A stretch of DNA of 64,000 bases from Saposhnikovia divaricata. Lineage: Eukaryota > Streptophyta > Magnoliopsida > Apiales > Apiaceae. The notes beneath the pieces are model-generated. The model did not search any database. It saw only the letters and a program-made list of their open reading frames with translations, and was not told the origin of the DNA. Below, in pieces: positions 21,407-31,833 of this stretch; position 1 is the stretch's first letter; each line of letters starts with the position of its first letter. Where the stretch lies: positions 4,898,001-4,962,000 of the forward strand of contig CM071595.1 in assembly GCA_036435485.1 (NCBI GenBank). Reading direction: 5' to 3'. The position numbers and the translations under genes were made by a program.

Positions 21407-23132
21407 TTAAAAAACTAAAAAATTGTTAGATTGGTTGGGAAGCTCATTTTTGAACCCACCAACCTCTTTATCTTTTACCCCATCGACTTTGAACACTCCT
21501 TGGACAAATAACTCCACATCAATTCCATTATTTCCTTCCATACCCTTAACACCTGCCTCCTCTGGAATTAAAGGTGGCCTCGAAACTTCCACGACAAGGT
21601 CCCAATCAACTCCCCTGAAAAATTCGTGACCCTTGATTTTTGCAATCGAGATTCTTCGTTTCGGGTCCTTTTCCAACAATTTTCCGATCAAGTCCCTCAA
21701 CGGTGTCATTTCTCCGATCAACTCCGGTGCTTTTGCTAAAATACGATAATACGTTTCCTTTCGATTTATTCCCTTGAACGGTGTCATACCATACAACATT
21801 TCGTACAGCATTACCCCTAAGCACCACCAGTCCACTGCGAAGTCGTGGCCTTTGCCCTGTATCATCTCGGGAGCCATGTACTCGTCCGTTCCGACGAATG
21901 ATTTGGCCTTTGCGTTCACTGAGTCGGACTCAGATGTTTCGTTAGAATCCATTGTGTTATCTGGTGAAACTCCTGAGCTTGATCGTCTTTTGAAGCCTGG
22001 AAATGATTTTTTCTTTTGTACATTTTTAGTTTTTTGTACGGAGGTGGTTCGAGGTTCCTGAGGCTTGGCGGAGAGCTTGGTGGAGAGATCGAAGTCGACA
22101 AGCATTAAGTGTCCGTTTTCTTGGATCATTACGTTGTCCGGCTTTAAATCTCTGTAAACTATGCCTAGTCCATGTAGATATTCCAATGCTAGGACCAGCT
22201 CCGCCGCGTAAAACCTGAAAAAATACACATGTGAACTCTAAATTAGGATCAAATAAAAAAAGATTCAATAAAAAATCAAGACCGAGATGCCACAAAATGT
22301 AAACGACGATAAACATTTTAAGCTCGAATCGACTTCTAATATTATGCCACCTAGTCGCCTAGACTCGACAATCTGCAAACGGTTCACACACTACTTGTTC
22401 TCGACGAATTCGAATTCGATCACATTTTGTATTAAGTTGAACCTCGATGAAATAATAATCGATAAAGTAATAATCTCGTTATAGTAATATTTTTTTTCGG
22501 TTCCAACATAGTGAAAACAGTGTATTTTTATTCTCGATAAACTAATAAACTCGATAAAGTAATATTTTTTTTCGGTCCCAAACGTATTACTTTAAAGAGG
22601 TTTAAGTATATAAAGGCTCGGGTTAATTTGATTTGTTATACGAATATTCGAATCCATTTTTCACAAGCAAATGCCGCAAATCTAGACTCAAAACAGAAAC
22701 ATTTTAAAATGCATTGGAAAATTATTGAAGAATGACATACCTAATGACGTCATCTGAGAACATTTTTTCGGTTAGTTTCATTCGGAGAGAATGCAGATCA
22801 CCTCCAGGACAATAATCAATCGCATATCCAACAATCTTCTCCGTCCACAAAACTCCACGGAGTTTAGGCAACAACGGATGTCGGAACCGCCTCAGCACCT
22901 CCTGTTCGAAAGAAACACGTTTATACTCGCTGCCATCGCTGTTGGCTCTGTTTTTTCTTTTCTCAATCGAAGATCTCGGTATAACTTTCAATGCAAAAAA
23001 TTCTTCACTAGCTAATTTGCTCTGTACTAAAAAAACCACCCCTTTTCCGCCTCGCCCGAGCACCGAGATCACCTTAAGGTCGTCTAGGTGCAGTGTTGGA
23101 ATGTCTGCAGCTGGTGGTTCTTCGTCTAACAT
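21407..23132 (-). CDS. OXI1: AGC-VIII protein kinase, OXI1 (AGC2-1) type
   Basis: Two exons, 23132-22741 and 22214-21407, spliced inside an Arg codon (AG/GTATGTC, acceptor TTTTTCAG), give 399 residues; Arabidopsis OXI1 is of similar size. The start was set at the ATG at 23132, because the longer frame to 23201 opens with TTG. The protein has the P-loop GRGGKGVV, the catalytic Lys in FALKVI, and YRDLKPDN. It has DFD in place of DFG, the signature of plant AGC-VIII kinases, then a basic, serine-rich insert of about 60 residues before GTDEYMAPE. It ends in FLVF, an FxxF PIF motif that docks PDK1. OXI1 kinases act downstream of PDK1 and reactive oxygen in defence, root-hair growth and singlet-oxygen cell death. 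Class-level identity is very strong; the exact ortholog within the AGC2 group is likely. The gene looks intact. Confidence 0.9.
22215..22740 (-). repeat. OXI1-type intron carrying a decayed repeat
   Basis: The 526-bp intron holds two copies of the block CGATAAAGTAATA followed by a T-tract and TTCGGT(T/C)CC, at about 22459-22503 and 22551-22580. It looks like a remnant of a dispersed repeat and does not disturb the splice sites. Confidence 0.4.
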
Positions 23133-23224
23133 GCTGAAATGTGATGGTTGTGTTAAGTTTGTTGTAGGTGCACTAGTTTGGCTATTTGAGTTATTTGGCA
23201 AAATGTGGTGGCTTTGTGTTTGTG

Positions 23225-23233
23225 TTTATATAA
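23225..23233 (-). promoter_or_regulatory. TATA box of the OXI1-like gene
   Basis: On the minus strand TTATATAAA lies about 95 nt upstream of the ATG at 23132, giving an expected leader of about 60-65 nt. The nearby sequence is not transposon-derived. Confidence 0.55.
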
Positions 23234-23537
23234 GAAGTACTTGAGTGTTGGCCAAACAATTTGGAAGGCACGCGTTACTTGACTCCCCTTTTTTGAGTAC
23301 TACTTGACTTCTTGTCCAATAAACTAAATGGGGCCATCAACTGTGTGTTACCACAATGTGCGGAAGTTAAGATTCTTTACTAGAACCTAGATATTGTTGA
23401 ATTTAATACTCCTCTTTCTAGTAATAATCTTCTCGTTTGAAATGTTGGTTTGTTCATTTGATGAGATAAATTATGAATTTACATCTACATAAGATTAAAT
23501 ATAGTCATGAGTAATCTTATTGGATTCGTATTTGTTA

Positions 23538-23843
23538 GAGCATCTCCAATGGCAACATGTATAATGGTTGGCTAAAAAATTTTAAATTAGGAAATAATAA
23601 AATTTTTATATAAGGGTGGCAAGTAAAACTCCAATGAACATAGCTATAATGAAATTGTGTATATTTTTGCTAAGGGTTTATGTTGGTTCAACAAATATAG
23701 CCAACCAAGTAGGATTGTCTATAATTTTTGCTAAGGGTAATTATGCATTGGAGTGTATTTTTTTTACATATTCTCTATTTCATGCCACCTAATATGCCAA
23801 CTAGGATAATATTGCTAAGGGTTTTTCCCCATTGGAGATGCTC
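23538..23843. mobile_element. PIF/Harbinger (Tourist-like) MITE, 306 bp
   Basis: Perfect 15-bp TIRs GAGCATCTCCAATGG, flanked by TTA on both sides. Internal repeats of TTTTTGCTAAGGG occur three times. It lies about 400 bp upstream of the OXI1-like start codon, so it is within or next to that promoter. Confidence 0.88.
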
Positions 23844-26004
23844 TTAGTATTTTAATACAGTGAAGTTTTTATATTTAATATTATTATGAAATTAAAGATA
23901 TTAATGATCAAAAATGTACGTTGGCAAACGTGTTCGTTCCAATCAGGAAAAATATTTAGAGATGGAGGAAGTATTCTTTTATTGTAGTACTATATTTTCT
24001 GAAATGGTTTGAAAATATTTCACGTGACATTATTTTATTCGTGAAATTTATATTAAAACGAGATATCTATTCTATTGATAAAAAGATAACCAATTATATA
24101 ATAATAATTTAAAAATTGATTTCACGAATATTTTTGAAAACTCTAACCCTTTCCTTCTTTTATTTTATCGTTTCCTTAACATATTGTTTATGTTACCTCT
24201 TCTCCGTGTCCTTTTATTCTATCATTTCCTTAACATACACATATGTAATTATTATCTATGTTACCTTTTCTCTGTGTCCTAAAGGTGAGCTGACTTAGCG
24301 GAGTATTTTAAATTTAAGCGAGTATGTCAAAAAAATTTGATTATTCGGATTTTGAAAATGAAATTTCTAATTTTTATTACCTTTTTTATTGTTTAATCTA
24401 TGTTGACTTTTGTACTATAAACATTTCAAATTTTAAGAATAAGAATATTTCATTTGCAGAATTTTAGTATTAAAGTTTTACTTTTTTTAATTAAATATAC
24501 TTTTCAACCTATATAATATACTTTGACCATTATAAGTTTTAACGAGTCAAGTGACATAGTATTTGTCGGTACTAGTACTTTTTAACTAGTTGTGGGCTCA
24601 TCATGTAAGCCCATTCTCTTTACAACTTCGTCTAGATGCTTATTGGGTCCAGTCTTATCAAATTTTATTTGACCATCCGTTCTTATCAAATTGGTACCGC
24701 TGTGTGGGCTTAAATATGGAAAGCATTGTGCCTTGATATTAACACAGAGGCCGGGCAAAACGTTAATTGGATGTCGGTGTCCATCTGATTCACAATGTCA
24801 GTGAATTTTGTAAAGAACACAGTAATCATTTTTATGTTCCCTGAAAATGTACATATTTTTATAGGAAATGTAGAATACAATACAGTGTCAGGGGAGCAAC
24901 ATGTAATTATGAGAGTTATTGAATATAGAAACACTGAATTTAAAGAATTACAAATGCCAAGGTCTGAGGTTCGGGTCAGGATCCTCTGTCCTCTTCTTCA
25001 TGTCTCCCCTATACAAAATGGGTGTTCCTGGCGGGGCCCATTGTAAGGAAAATGGAAATAAACCCATTTTGTATAGGGGATACAGAAGGGGGCATGAAGA
25101 AGGGGAGAGAGAATCCGAGCTCCTGAGGTTCACAGGCTAATGGTATCTTATTAAAATAATTTTTCAAGTTTTATATATGTCTTATAATAATGCCTACTAT
25201 GAAAACGTGGTTCTTTTTGGCTGCTTAAACTGATGTCTCTTTTCAGCTTGTCGTAGTAATGGCAAGACCGCATTAAGTTATGCTTAAATTATGCTTTTAG
25301 TTTTTTTTTTGCCCAGTAATATGTGCTCGATAATGCTATCGTGATGTAGCAATCTGCTCACGAACAACATTTCATTGTTAGATATTTTTTTGGCAGCTTA
25401 TATTCAGTTGAGGAGCCCTTCGGCACACGTTTTCCTTTCTCTTTCTGGATTTAAAAAAAAAAAAAGGGGAATGACCTGGTGCAGTAACAAAATAGAAAAA
25501 ATTTCCGTAGATAATGGTGCATTTCATTGCTAGCATATGTTCACGTTTGTACAATGTGGATGAAGTACTGCTGAAAAGTTTGCTTTTACTCTTTGCATTA
25601 TCAATCATTTTATGTGAAAACACTTGCAACATAACGAGCTCAAGGTCAAATTCAACATGAGTTTTGTATCTGACTCAAAATAATAATGCTAAGGAATTAC
25701 TATTATGCATCTATTCCAGCTGTTGCCCTTCTCTTAAACCTCGCTTTGTTATATAAGACATATAACTACTGTTGCTTTAATGGTGTTGTCTTTCTTAAAA
25801 TTTTGTATGACTACGGCTTAAATGTGTATCACAAGGTTAGTTGATGTGTGGTGCCAAGCTCAGTCGTGAGCTCCATTGTCATTTCCTGCCAATAGATCGA
25901 AAGGTAATTGTAGATTTTTTAATATTATTTTGATACTCTTTGTGTAACTGTTAGTTGACATTATTTGTACGCATGTGAGAAATACACAAGAAAGCCAAAC
26001 AGCT
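23844..26004. other. Intergenic, no gene recognised
   Basis: About 2.1 kb with no confident gene. It holds a fold-back structure at 24985-25110. Two TTTTATTCTATCATTTCCTTAACAT-like blocks near 24165-24240 are a short direct duplication. The last 14 bases are the left target duplication of the LINE. Confidence 0.4.
24985..25110. repeat. Interrupted palindrome
   Basis: TCCCCTATACAAAATGGGT (25005-25023) has an exact 19-bp reverse complement at 25062-25080. Further out, CTTCTTCATG (left) pairs with CATGAAGAAG (right). Open frames cross it on both strands because a palindrome mirrors itself. It could be a small fold-back element; no target duplication was found. Confidence 0.6.
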
Positions 26005-26163
26005 CGATGGGATCCAGGAAGGGAATATAAGTTAAATGAAATTGTAACGGAGAATCTTGCATCTTTACAACCAATACGACAGAAGCATGTCTTTCTCTCC
26101 TTTTGTGAGAGGTTAGTTTTTCTCTCCTTCTCTTAAACGTCTTAAGAATTGTGAGAGGCCAAT

Positions 26164-27378
26164 ATGGCGAGATATCAGAATTTGGAAGATCAGATGGCTG
26201 GCATTAGTATAGAGGAAGAGGAAAATGAGGATTTCATTTTTGAGGGGGACTTTGAAGAGGAGATAAACAAGTATGAACTCTGTCTCATTGGAAGATTCTT
26301 GACGGAAAAAACCATCAATACCAGGGCGATGAAAACCAAGGTAGCGGATATTTGGAAACCCACAATGGGTATAAATATTAAGGAGCTCGAACAAGGTATT
26401 TATCTTTTCCAGTTTTTTCACAAAGAGGATATGATGTGGGTGCAGAATGGGGGGCCTTGGTCGTTTGATAATGCGATGTTATGTATAGATGTTATTCCGT
26501 CTGGAGAGGATCCACTGAAAGTGCCGTTGTGGTTCTTAAATATATGGATTCAGATTCATGATTTACCTTCAGGTTTTATGTCAGAAGTGGTGGGTAAACA
26601 GTTAGGCAATTTCTTTGGAGTTTTTTTACAGTATGATGAGAAGAACAACACTAGTATATGGAGGGAATGTATGCGAGTAAAGATAAGGATTGACGTGAGG
26701 AAACCGCTCAAACGAAGGAAGAAGATACAGAGGAAAAATGGGAAGGATTTTGTGGTATCTGTTAAGTATGAAAGATTGGGAGATTTCTGCTTCTCTTGTG
26801 GTTTAGTCACTCACACTGAACGCTTTTGCAGAATAAATATAGACAGAAGGAATGAAGGAGTAAATCAGGAGTGGGGGACGTGGTTAAGAGCGCCACCGCG
26901 CAGGGCTGCCGGTCAGGGCACTAGTAAATGGATCAGGGAGGAAGGAGATACGAATTGGGAGGAAAGGATGGGAAGGGACAACTGGCCTAAAAATGCGGGA
27001 GGAAATTACGGAATGAATGAACATGGGAAGTTTTCAGGGAGTGATTCTAGGAAAAGTGGATATGGCATGTTGACTAGTTCTGAGATAACAAATTTTAAAA
27101 AAGATTGCATGAAAGTACCGCCAACTTTAATTATTTCAAATTATGATAATGGGCCTGAGGAGGAGGAGACTGATGGGCTTATTTCGGAAGGAAGGAAGCG
27201 AAGTAGAGTGGGTCATGAGACACATAACGTGATGGATACAGATGGAGTATTGCAGACTACTGGTTTGGCTGCTAATGATACTCTTACTCCGGAGGTTACT
27301 CTTTCTATATCAGATTGTGTTCCTACCAATCAAACCAATTTGGCTGAGCTTGCGAGGCAAGCCAGCCCATCAAAATGA
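26164..27378 (+). CDS. LINE ORF1, nucleic-acid-binding Gag-like protein
   Basis: A 404-residue protein starting at ATG 26164. The N-terminal part is acidic. About residues 60-180 match the DUF4283 domain of plant LINE ORF1 (pattern with FQFFHKEDMMWVQNGGPWSF and WIQIHDLP). A CCHC zinc knuckle follows at about 209-222 (C-x2-C-x4-H-x4-C, CFSCGLVTHTERFC), then a basic, low-complexity tail. It should coat the element RNA and form the particle with ORF2. The stop codon overlaps the ORF2 start (ATGA at 27375-27378), which fits termination-reinitiation for ORF2 translation; that mechanism is inferred. Confidence 0.9.
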   Translation: MARYQNLEDQMAGISIEEEENEDFIFEGDFEEEINKYELCLIGRFLTEKTINTRAMKTKVADIWKPTMGINIKELEQGIYLFQFFHKEDMMWVQNGGPWSFDNAMLCIDVIPSGEDPLKVPLWFLNIWIQIHDLPSGFMSEVVGKQLGNFFGVFLQYDEKNNTSIWRECMRVKIRIDVRKPLKRRKKIQRKNGKDFVVSVKYERLGDFCFSCGLVTHTERFCRINIDRRNEGVNQEWGTWLRAPPRRAAGQGTSKWIREEGDTNWEERMGRDNWPKNAGGNYGMNEHGKFSGSDSRKSGYGMLTSSEITNFKKDCMKVPPTLIISNYDNGPEEEETDGLISEGRKRSRVGHETHNVMDTDGVLQTTGLAANDTLTPEVTLSISDCVPTNQTNLAELARQASPSK

Positions 27379-30300
27379 ATTTTATAGGATGGAACTGCCG
27401 AGGGTTGGGGAACTCTCGGTCAGTTCGATGTCTGCGAGATATGGTGAAGTCTCGTAACCCAGATTTTGTATTCTTGTCTGAAACTTTGGTGAATTCTGAT
27501 AAAATTAAAGAGCTAAGTGTCATGCTTGGTTTTTCTAGTTACTTTACAGTGGATAGAGTGGGTAGAGGAGGGGGTCTAGCAGTGTTATGGAAGAGGAACG
27601 TAAACTGTATAGTTACGAATGCTTCTAGCAACCATATTGATGTTCACATGCTAGAGAGAAATGTTCCAAGTTGGAGGATCACTTGTTTCTATGGTTTTCC
27701 TGAAAGAAGCAGAAGAAATGAGTCTTGGAACTTTCTTCGTTCTTTAGCTCAAGTTGATCAATTGCCATGGTGCATTTTTGGAGACTTTAATGATCTCTTG
27801 TATGCAACTGATAAGATGGGCTCTAATCCGCATCCTCAATTCCTTTTGGATGGTTTTCGTGCTGCTGTTGAGGATTGTTTTTTAACAGAGATTGAGCTTG
27901 AAGGAGGCAATTTTACGTGGGAGAAAAGTAAAGGAACTCCTCAATGGGTTCGGGAAAGGCTCGACAGAGCTTTTGGTACTAATTCTTGGTGGCACAAATT
28001 TCCGCTTTGTAAGTTACATGTTTTTCATACAGTAACCTCTGATCATGATCCGATCTCTTTAGAGCTATGCAATGTGTCTTTTTCTAGGAGGAAATTCAGA
28101 TTTAAATTTGAGAATATTTGGCTTAAAGAGCCGAATTTTCATAATGAGGTGTCAAATTACTGGAAAGATTTGCCTGCTTCTCACTTTCTTCCTAAATTAG
28201 TTTCTGTTTCTTCATTTATGGCAAAATGGGGTCGTACTTTTTTTCACAAGTTTCGAGAGAAAGTGAAGAAACAAAAAAGAGCTATTGAGGAGGTGATTGA
28301 TAGAACTGATGCAGAGGGAGTGGCTAAATATTTTGAGGAAAAAGAAAAGTTGAATGACTTATTGTTGCAAGAAGAGATTTACTGGAAGCAGCGGGCTAAA
28401 GTTTTCTGGCTAGCAGAAGGTGATTCAAATTCAAAATTTTTTCATTCACAAGCCTCAGAAAGAAGACGGGTCAATCACATCTCTTACTTAATAAATGATG
28501 CTGGAGAAATTATCGATGGTCAAGAGGATATGTGTGAAATTGTTAAGGAGTATTACAAATCTGTTTTTGCTAGCCCAGACACGACAAGAGGCAGTATGAG
28601 TACTGGTAGCGAGGCTATCGTTAGTGTGGAGCAGAATGCTAGTCTGGTAGCTGATCTATCTTTCGAGGAATTCGAAGTTGCTGTTAAACAAATGCATCCG
28701 GATAAAGCTTCCGGACCCGATGGTCTTAATCCCGCATTTTTTCAACATTTTTGGAAATTATTGGGAGTGGAAGTTTATAACTGTTGTAAGAGCTGGCTTC
28801 AGAATTTTTCATTTCCAGCGGAGTTGAATGATACTAATTTAGTACTCATTCCGAAGAAGGATAAGGTGGAGAAAATGGTGGACCTTCGCCCAATCGCTTT
28901 ATGCAATGTATTGTATAAGCTCCTAGCTAAAGTCTTGGCAAATCGGTTGAAGGAAATTCTCCCAGTCATTATTAGCGAAAATCAGTCTGCCTTTGTCCCG
29001 GGAAGGAATATCACTGATAATGTTCTTATAGCTTTTGAAATGATTCATTATATGAAGCAGAAAAAACAGGGGTCAGATGGTGAAATAGCTCTCAAGTTGG
29101 ACATAAGTAAGGCGTACGATAGAGTAGATTGGAGGTATTTAAAGGATCGTATGCATCAAATGGGTTTTGATGGAAAATTTATTAGGTGGATAATGTTGTG
29201 TGTAACCACAGTCCAGTACTCGGTTTGCTTCAACAAGAGCTCAGTTGGTCCGATTATTCCGAATAGAGGTTTGAGGCAGGGAGACCCGTTATCTCCCTAT
29301 CTTTTTTTGCTATGTGTGGAAGGCTTATCGAAGTCAATCTCTAATGCTGCAGATGAAGGGACTCTTCATGGGTGTAAAATTAGCTCCACTGCTCCTGCTA
29401 TCACGCATCTTTTGTTCGCGGATGATAGCTTTCTATTTTTCAAAGCTACGAATGAAGAAGTTATGAGAGTGAAGTCTTTGTTAAATGAGTATGAAGAAGT
29501 TAGTGGCCAAGCGGTTAATTTCATGAAATCAGGCATCTTTTTTAGTGCAAACGTACGTATGGACAAGCAACAAGAATTAGCAGGCATTCTGGGTGTTGAC
29601 AATGATCTGAGTGCAGGCAGATACTTGGGTCTCCCTTCGATGATTGGGGGATCTAAAAAATCAGTCTTCAGTTTTTTGAAAGAGAGAGTGCAGAAGAAGA
29701 TTAAAGGCTGGGGTAACAAATTTCTCTCGAGGGGTGGAAAGACAGTTCTTATAAAAAATGTGGCGCAGTCTATACCATCTTATTGTATGTCCTGTTTTAA
29801 AATTCCAAAATCATTATGTCAAGAGATAGAGAGACTAATGAATGGCTACTGGTGGAGCTCAAATGGCAACAATAACAAAGGTATAAAATGGTTGGCATGG
29901 GATAAAATGGGGATGTCAAAGAATAAGGGGGGTCTTGGTTTTCGAAAACTTCAAGGATTCAATCTGGCGTTACTGGGAAAGCACTGTTGGAATTTTATTT
30001 CGAACCCAGGGTCTTTAGTAGCACGGGTTTTTAAAGCTCGGTATTATCCCAATGATCATCTGTTAAAAGCGAAAAGAGAGGGGGGTTCGAGTTATGCTTG
30101 GTCGGGAATATGGGAGGCTAAGGAGGCTATGTGTAGAGGGTACAGGTGGGTGTTAGGGGATGGGAAGGATATTAGTATTTATAAGGATCCATGGTTGAGA
30201 GCTAAGCAGAATTTCTGTGTTGAGGAGCAGTCAATGGGTAGTAGCAGGGATGAAAAGGTGTGTCTTTTCTTCCGTCCAAATGCTAAAGAGTGGGACGATG

Positions 30301-31460
30301 ATAAGGTGAGACATTCGTTTTGTAGTTCTGATGCTACGGCTATTTTGTCAACAAGGATTCCGCAGATTAGTAGAGCAGATGGGTTGGCTTGGACGCTTTC
30401 AAATGATGGTATATACTCTGTTAAGAGTGGGTATCAACACTGGCACTCGTCTCAAGAGGAACCTTCTCAAGTTATGCAATCTACTGGCTGGAGCAGATTA
30501 TGGCGTTTGAATTTACCTAATAAAATAAAAATTTTCTTGCGGAGGTTATGCAGGAATACAATACCAGTCAGGATTTTGCTCAGAAATAGAGGTGTTGCAG
30601 TCCCTATTATTTGCCCTATGTGTAATGTGGATGTTGAACATGTGATGCATCTGTTTTTTGAGTGTAATTTTGCGTCGCAGTGCTGGCAGGAAGTCGGGTT
30701 GATAAATAACACGTCTGAGGCCGAGTATGCAGTGGATTGGTTGATGAGAAAGTTGGATATAGAAACTCATGAAAATTTAGTCACAATTGCTATGGTTTTA
30801 TGGGGGATTTGGTTTGCAAGAAATAGGAGAATCTGGGAGAATAAACAGTTAACTCCAGCTTTGACAGTCGAAGGGAGCAAAAGACGTTTAGATGAATGGA
30901 AAGCAGCTGTGAAGAGTTGCAGAATTAGCACAGTTTCAGCTGGGCCTTCTTTGATGTCTGCAGATCAAACCAGGTGGCAGTCGCCAGCAGAGGGAAGTTA
31001 TAAGCTTAACGTGGATGCATCAGTTTTTCCTGGAGCAAATTTCTTTTCAGTTGGAATGATCCTTCGTGATCATGAAGGTCAATGTCTTAGAGGTAAGACA
31101 ATGAAATTTGCAGGTTCGGTTCCGGTTATTGAAGCTGAGGCAGTGGGTGTTTTAGAGGCTCTGGTATGGTTACAAAGCATGCATTACCGTCATATAACAA
31201 TAGAATCAGACTCATTATTGGTGATAAATGCTCTGCTCAAAAATCGCAATTACCAGTTGGAGGTGGGATGTGTGTTAGAGGCTTGCAGATTAATATTGCT
31301 GCGAAGAAGCGATGTTGGGGTAGTTCATGTTAAGAAGCTAGCGAACAAGGCGGCTCATCTAGTGGCTAGGTTACCTTGTGAGCTTAATAGCTATGAAGTT
31401 TTTGAGTCTCCTCCATGTAATGTGTTGGAGGCAATCATGTATGATTCTTCTGAGTTCTAA
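27375..31460 (+). CDS. LINE ORF2, endonuclease-reverse transcriptase-RNase H
   Basis: A 1361-residue polyprotein. Residues 1 to about 225 are the APE-type endonuclease (IGWNCRGLG start, ETL, GDFND, SDHDPI end). About 490-770 is the reverse transcriptase (LRPIALCNVLYKLLAKVLANR, KAYDRV, GDPLSPYLF, catalytic FADD near residue 681). About 1030-1110 is the zf-RVT zinc-binding region (CPMC, H, C). About 1205-1340 is an RNase H (RVT_3 type; VDASV, EAEAVG, ESDS, HVKK). This domain set defines plant L1-clade LINEs with a C-terminal RNase H. All catalytic motifs are present and the frame is open throughout. The start is fixed by the ATG in the ORF1 stop overlap. Confidence 0.94.
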   Translation: MNFIGWNCRGLGNSRSVRCLRDMVKSRNPDFVFLSETLVNSDKIKELSVMLGFSSYFTVDRVGRGGGLAVLWKRNVNCIVTNASSNHIDVHMLERNVPSWRITCFYGFPERSRRNESWNFLRSLAQVDQLPWCIFGDFNDLLYATDKMGSNPHPQFLLDGFRAAVEDCFLTEIELEGGNFTWEKSKGTPQWVRERLDRAFGTNSWWHKFPLCKLHVFHTVTSDHDPISLELCNVSFSRRKFRFKFENIWLKEPNFHNEVSNYWKDLPASHFLPKLVSVSSFMAKWGRTFFHKFREKVKKQKRAIEEVIDRTDAEGVAKYFEEKEKLNDLLLQEEIYWKQRAKVFWLAEGDSNSKFFHSQASERRRVNHISYLINDAGEIIDGQEDMCEIVKEYYKSVFASPDTTRGSMSTGSEAIVSVEQNASLVADLSFEEFEVAVKQMHPDKASGPDGLNPAFFQHFWKLLGVEVYNCCKSWLQNFSFPAELNDTNLVLIPKKDKVEKMVDLRPIALCNVLYKLLAKVLANRLKEILPVIISENQSAFVPGRNITDNVLIAFEMIHYMKQKKQGSDGEIALKLDISKAYDRVDWRYLKDRMHQMGFDGKFIRWIMLCVTTVQYSVCFNKSSVGPIIPNRGLRQGDPLSPYLFLLCVEGLSKSISNAADEGTLHGCKISSTAPAITHLLFADDSFLFFKATNEEVMRVKSLLNEYEEVSGQAVNFMKSGIFFSANVRMDKQQELAGILGVDNDLSAGRYLGLPSMIGGSKKSVFSFLKERVQKKIKGWGNKFLSRGGKTVLIKNVAQSIPSYCMSCFKIPKSLCQEIERLMNGYWWSSNGNNNKGIKWLAWDKMGMSKNKGGLGFRKLQGFNLALLGKHCWNFISNPGSLVARVFKARYYPNDHLLKAKREGGSSYAWSGIWEAKEAMCRGYRWVLGDGKDISIYKDPWLRAKQNFCVEEQSMGSSRDEKVCLFFRPNAKEWDDDKVRHSFCSSDATAILSTRIPQISRADGLAWTLSNDGIYSVKSGYQHWHSSQEEPSQVMQSTGWSRLWRLNLPNKIKIFLRRLCRNTIPVRILLRNRGVAVPIICPMCNVDVEHVMHLFFECNFASQCWQEVGLINNTSEAEYAVDWLMRKLDIETHENLVTIAMVLWGIWFARNRRIWENKQLTPALTVEGSKRRLDEWKAAVKSCRISTVSAGPSLMSADQTRWQSPAEGSYKLNVDASVFPGANFFSVGMILRDHEGQCLRGKTMKFAGSVPVIEAEAVGVLEALVWLQSMHYRHITIESDSLLVINALLKNRNYQLEVGCVLEACRLILLRRSDVGVVHVKKLANKAAHLVARLPCELNSYEVFESPPCNVLEAIMYDSSEF

Positions 31461-31504
31461 TGAATTTTATCTGTTTTCAAAAAAAAAAAAAAAGCCAAAC
31501 AGCT

Positions 31505-31833
31505 TTAAAACTGTCGAAGGAGTAATTAAGATGAAGAAAGTTAAAAATTTGATTTGAATTGTCAATTATCGTTATGCACTATTGTCAGTTACAGCTCATT
31601 TTTTGGTACATAATATAAAGATAATATTTTTTTTATATTTTTGACCAACTTTAGAATTGAAAAGCAGCGTGTCTTCTGAGAGAATAGTTAGCTCACCCAA
31701 GTGATCGCAAATTAACATGTCTATATCCGTAGGGACTTGGTATGTTCTTTTTGCATCGATTAGTTTTGCTCTCACTTGCAAATAGGTGTATGTAATTGTA
31801 TAGAAACTTTCAGCCTGTACTAAATCAAACCAG
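31505..31833. other. Spacer between the two LINEs
   Basis: AT-rich host DNA with nothing recognisable. Its right part adjoins the 3' end of the RTE-type LINE. Confidence 0.4.

Larger units (their letters stand above)
26005..31490 (+). mobile_element. Full-length L1-type LINE retrotransposon
   Basis: A 5.5-kb non-LTR element bounded by perfect 14-bp duplications AAAGCCAAACAGCT (25991-26004 and 31491-31504). It ends in an A-tract after TCTGTTTTC, has a 5' leader of about 160 bp, and carries two long uninterrupted ORFs overlapping by ATGA. Both ORFs have the expected domains and no stop or frameshift is seen. The perfect duplication and open frames argue for recent insertion and possible competence; activity itself cannot be shown from sequence. 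Confidence 0.93.

Noticed and set aside
21423..22061. Plus-strand frames opposite kinase exon 2
   Set aside because: Antisense shadows of a conserved kinase exon.
23133..23201. N-terminal extension of the OXI1-like kinase
   Set aside because: The extended frame starts with TTG, not ATG, and lies in the likely 5' leader; the first ATG is at 23132.
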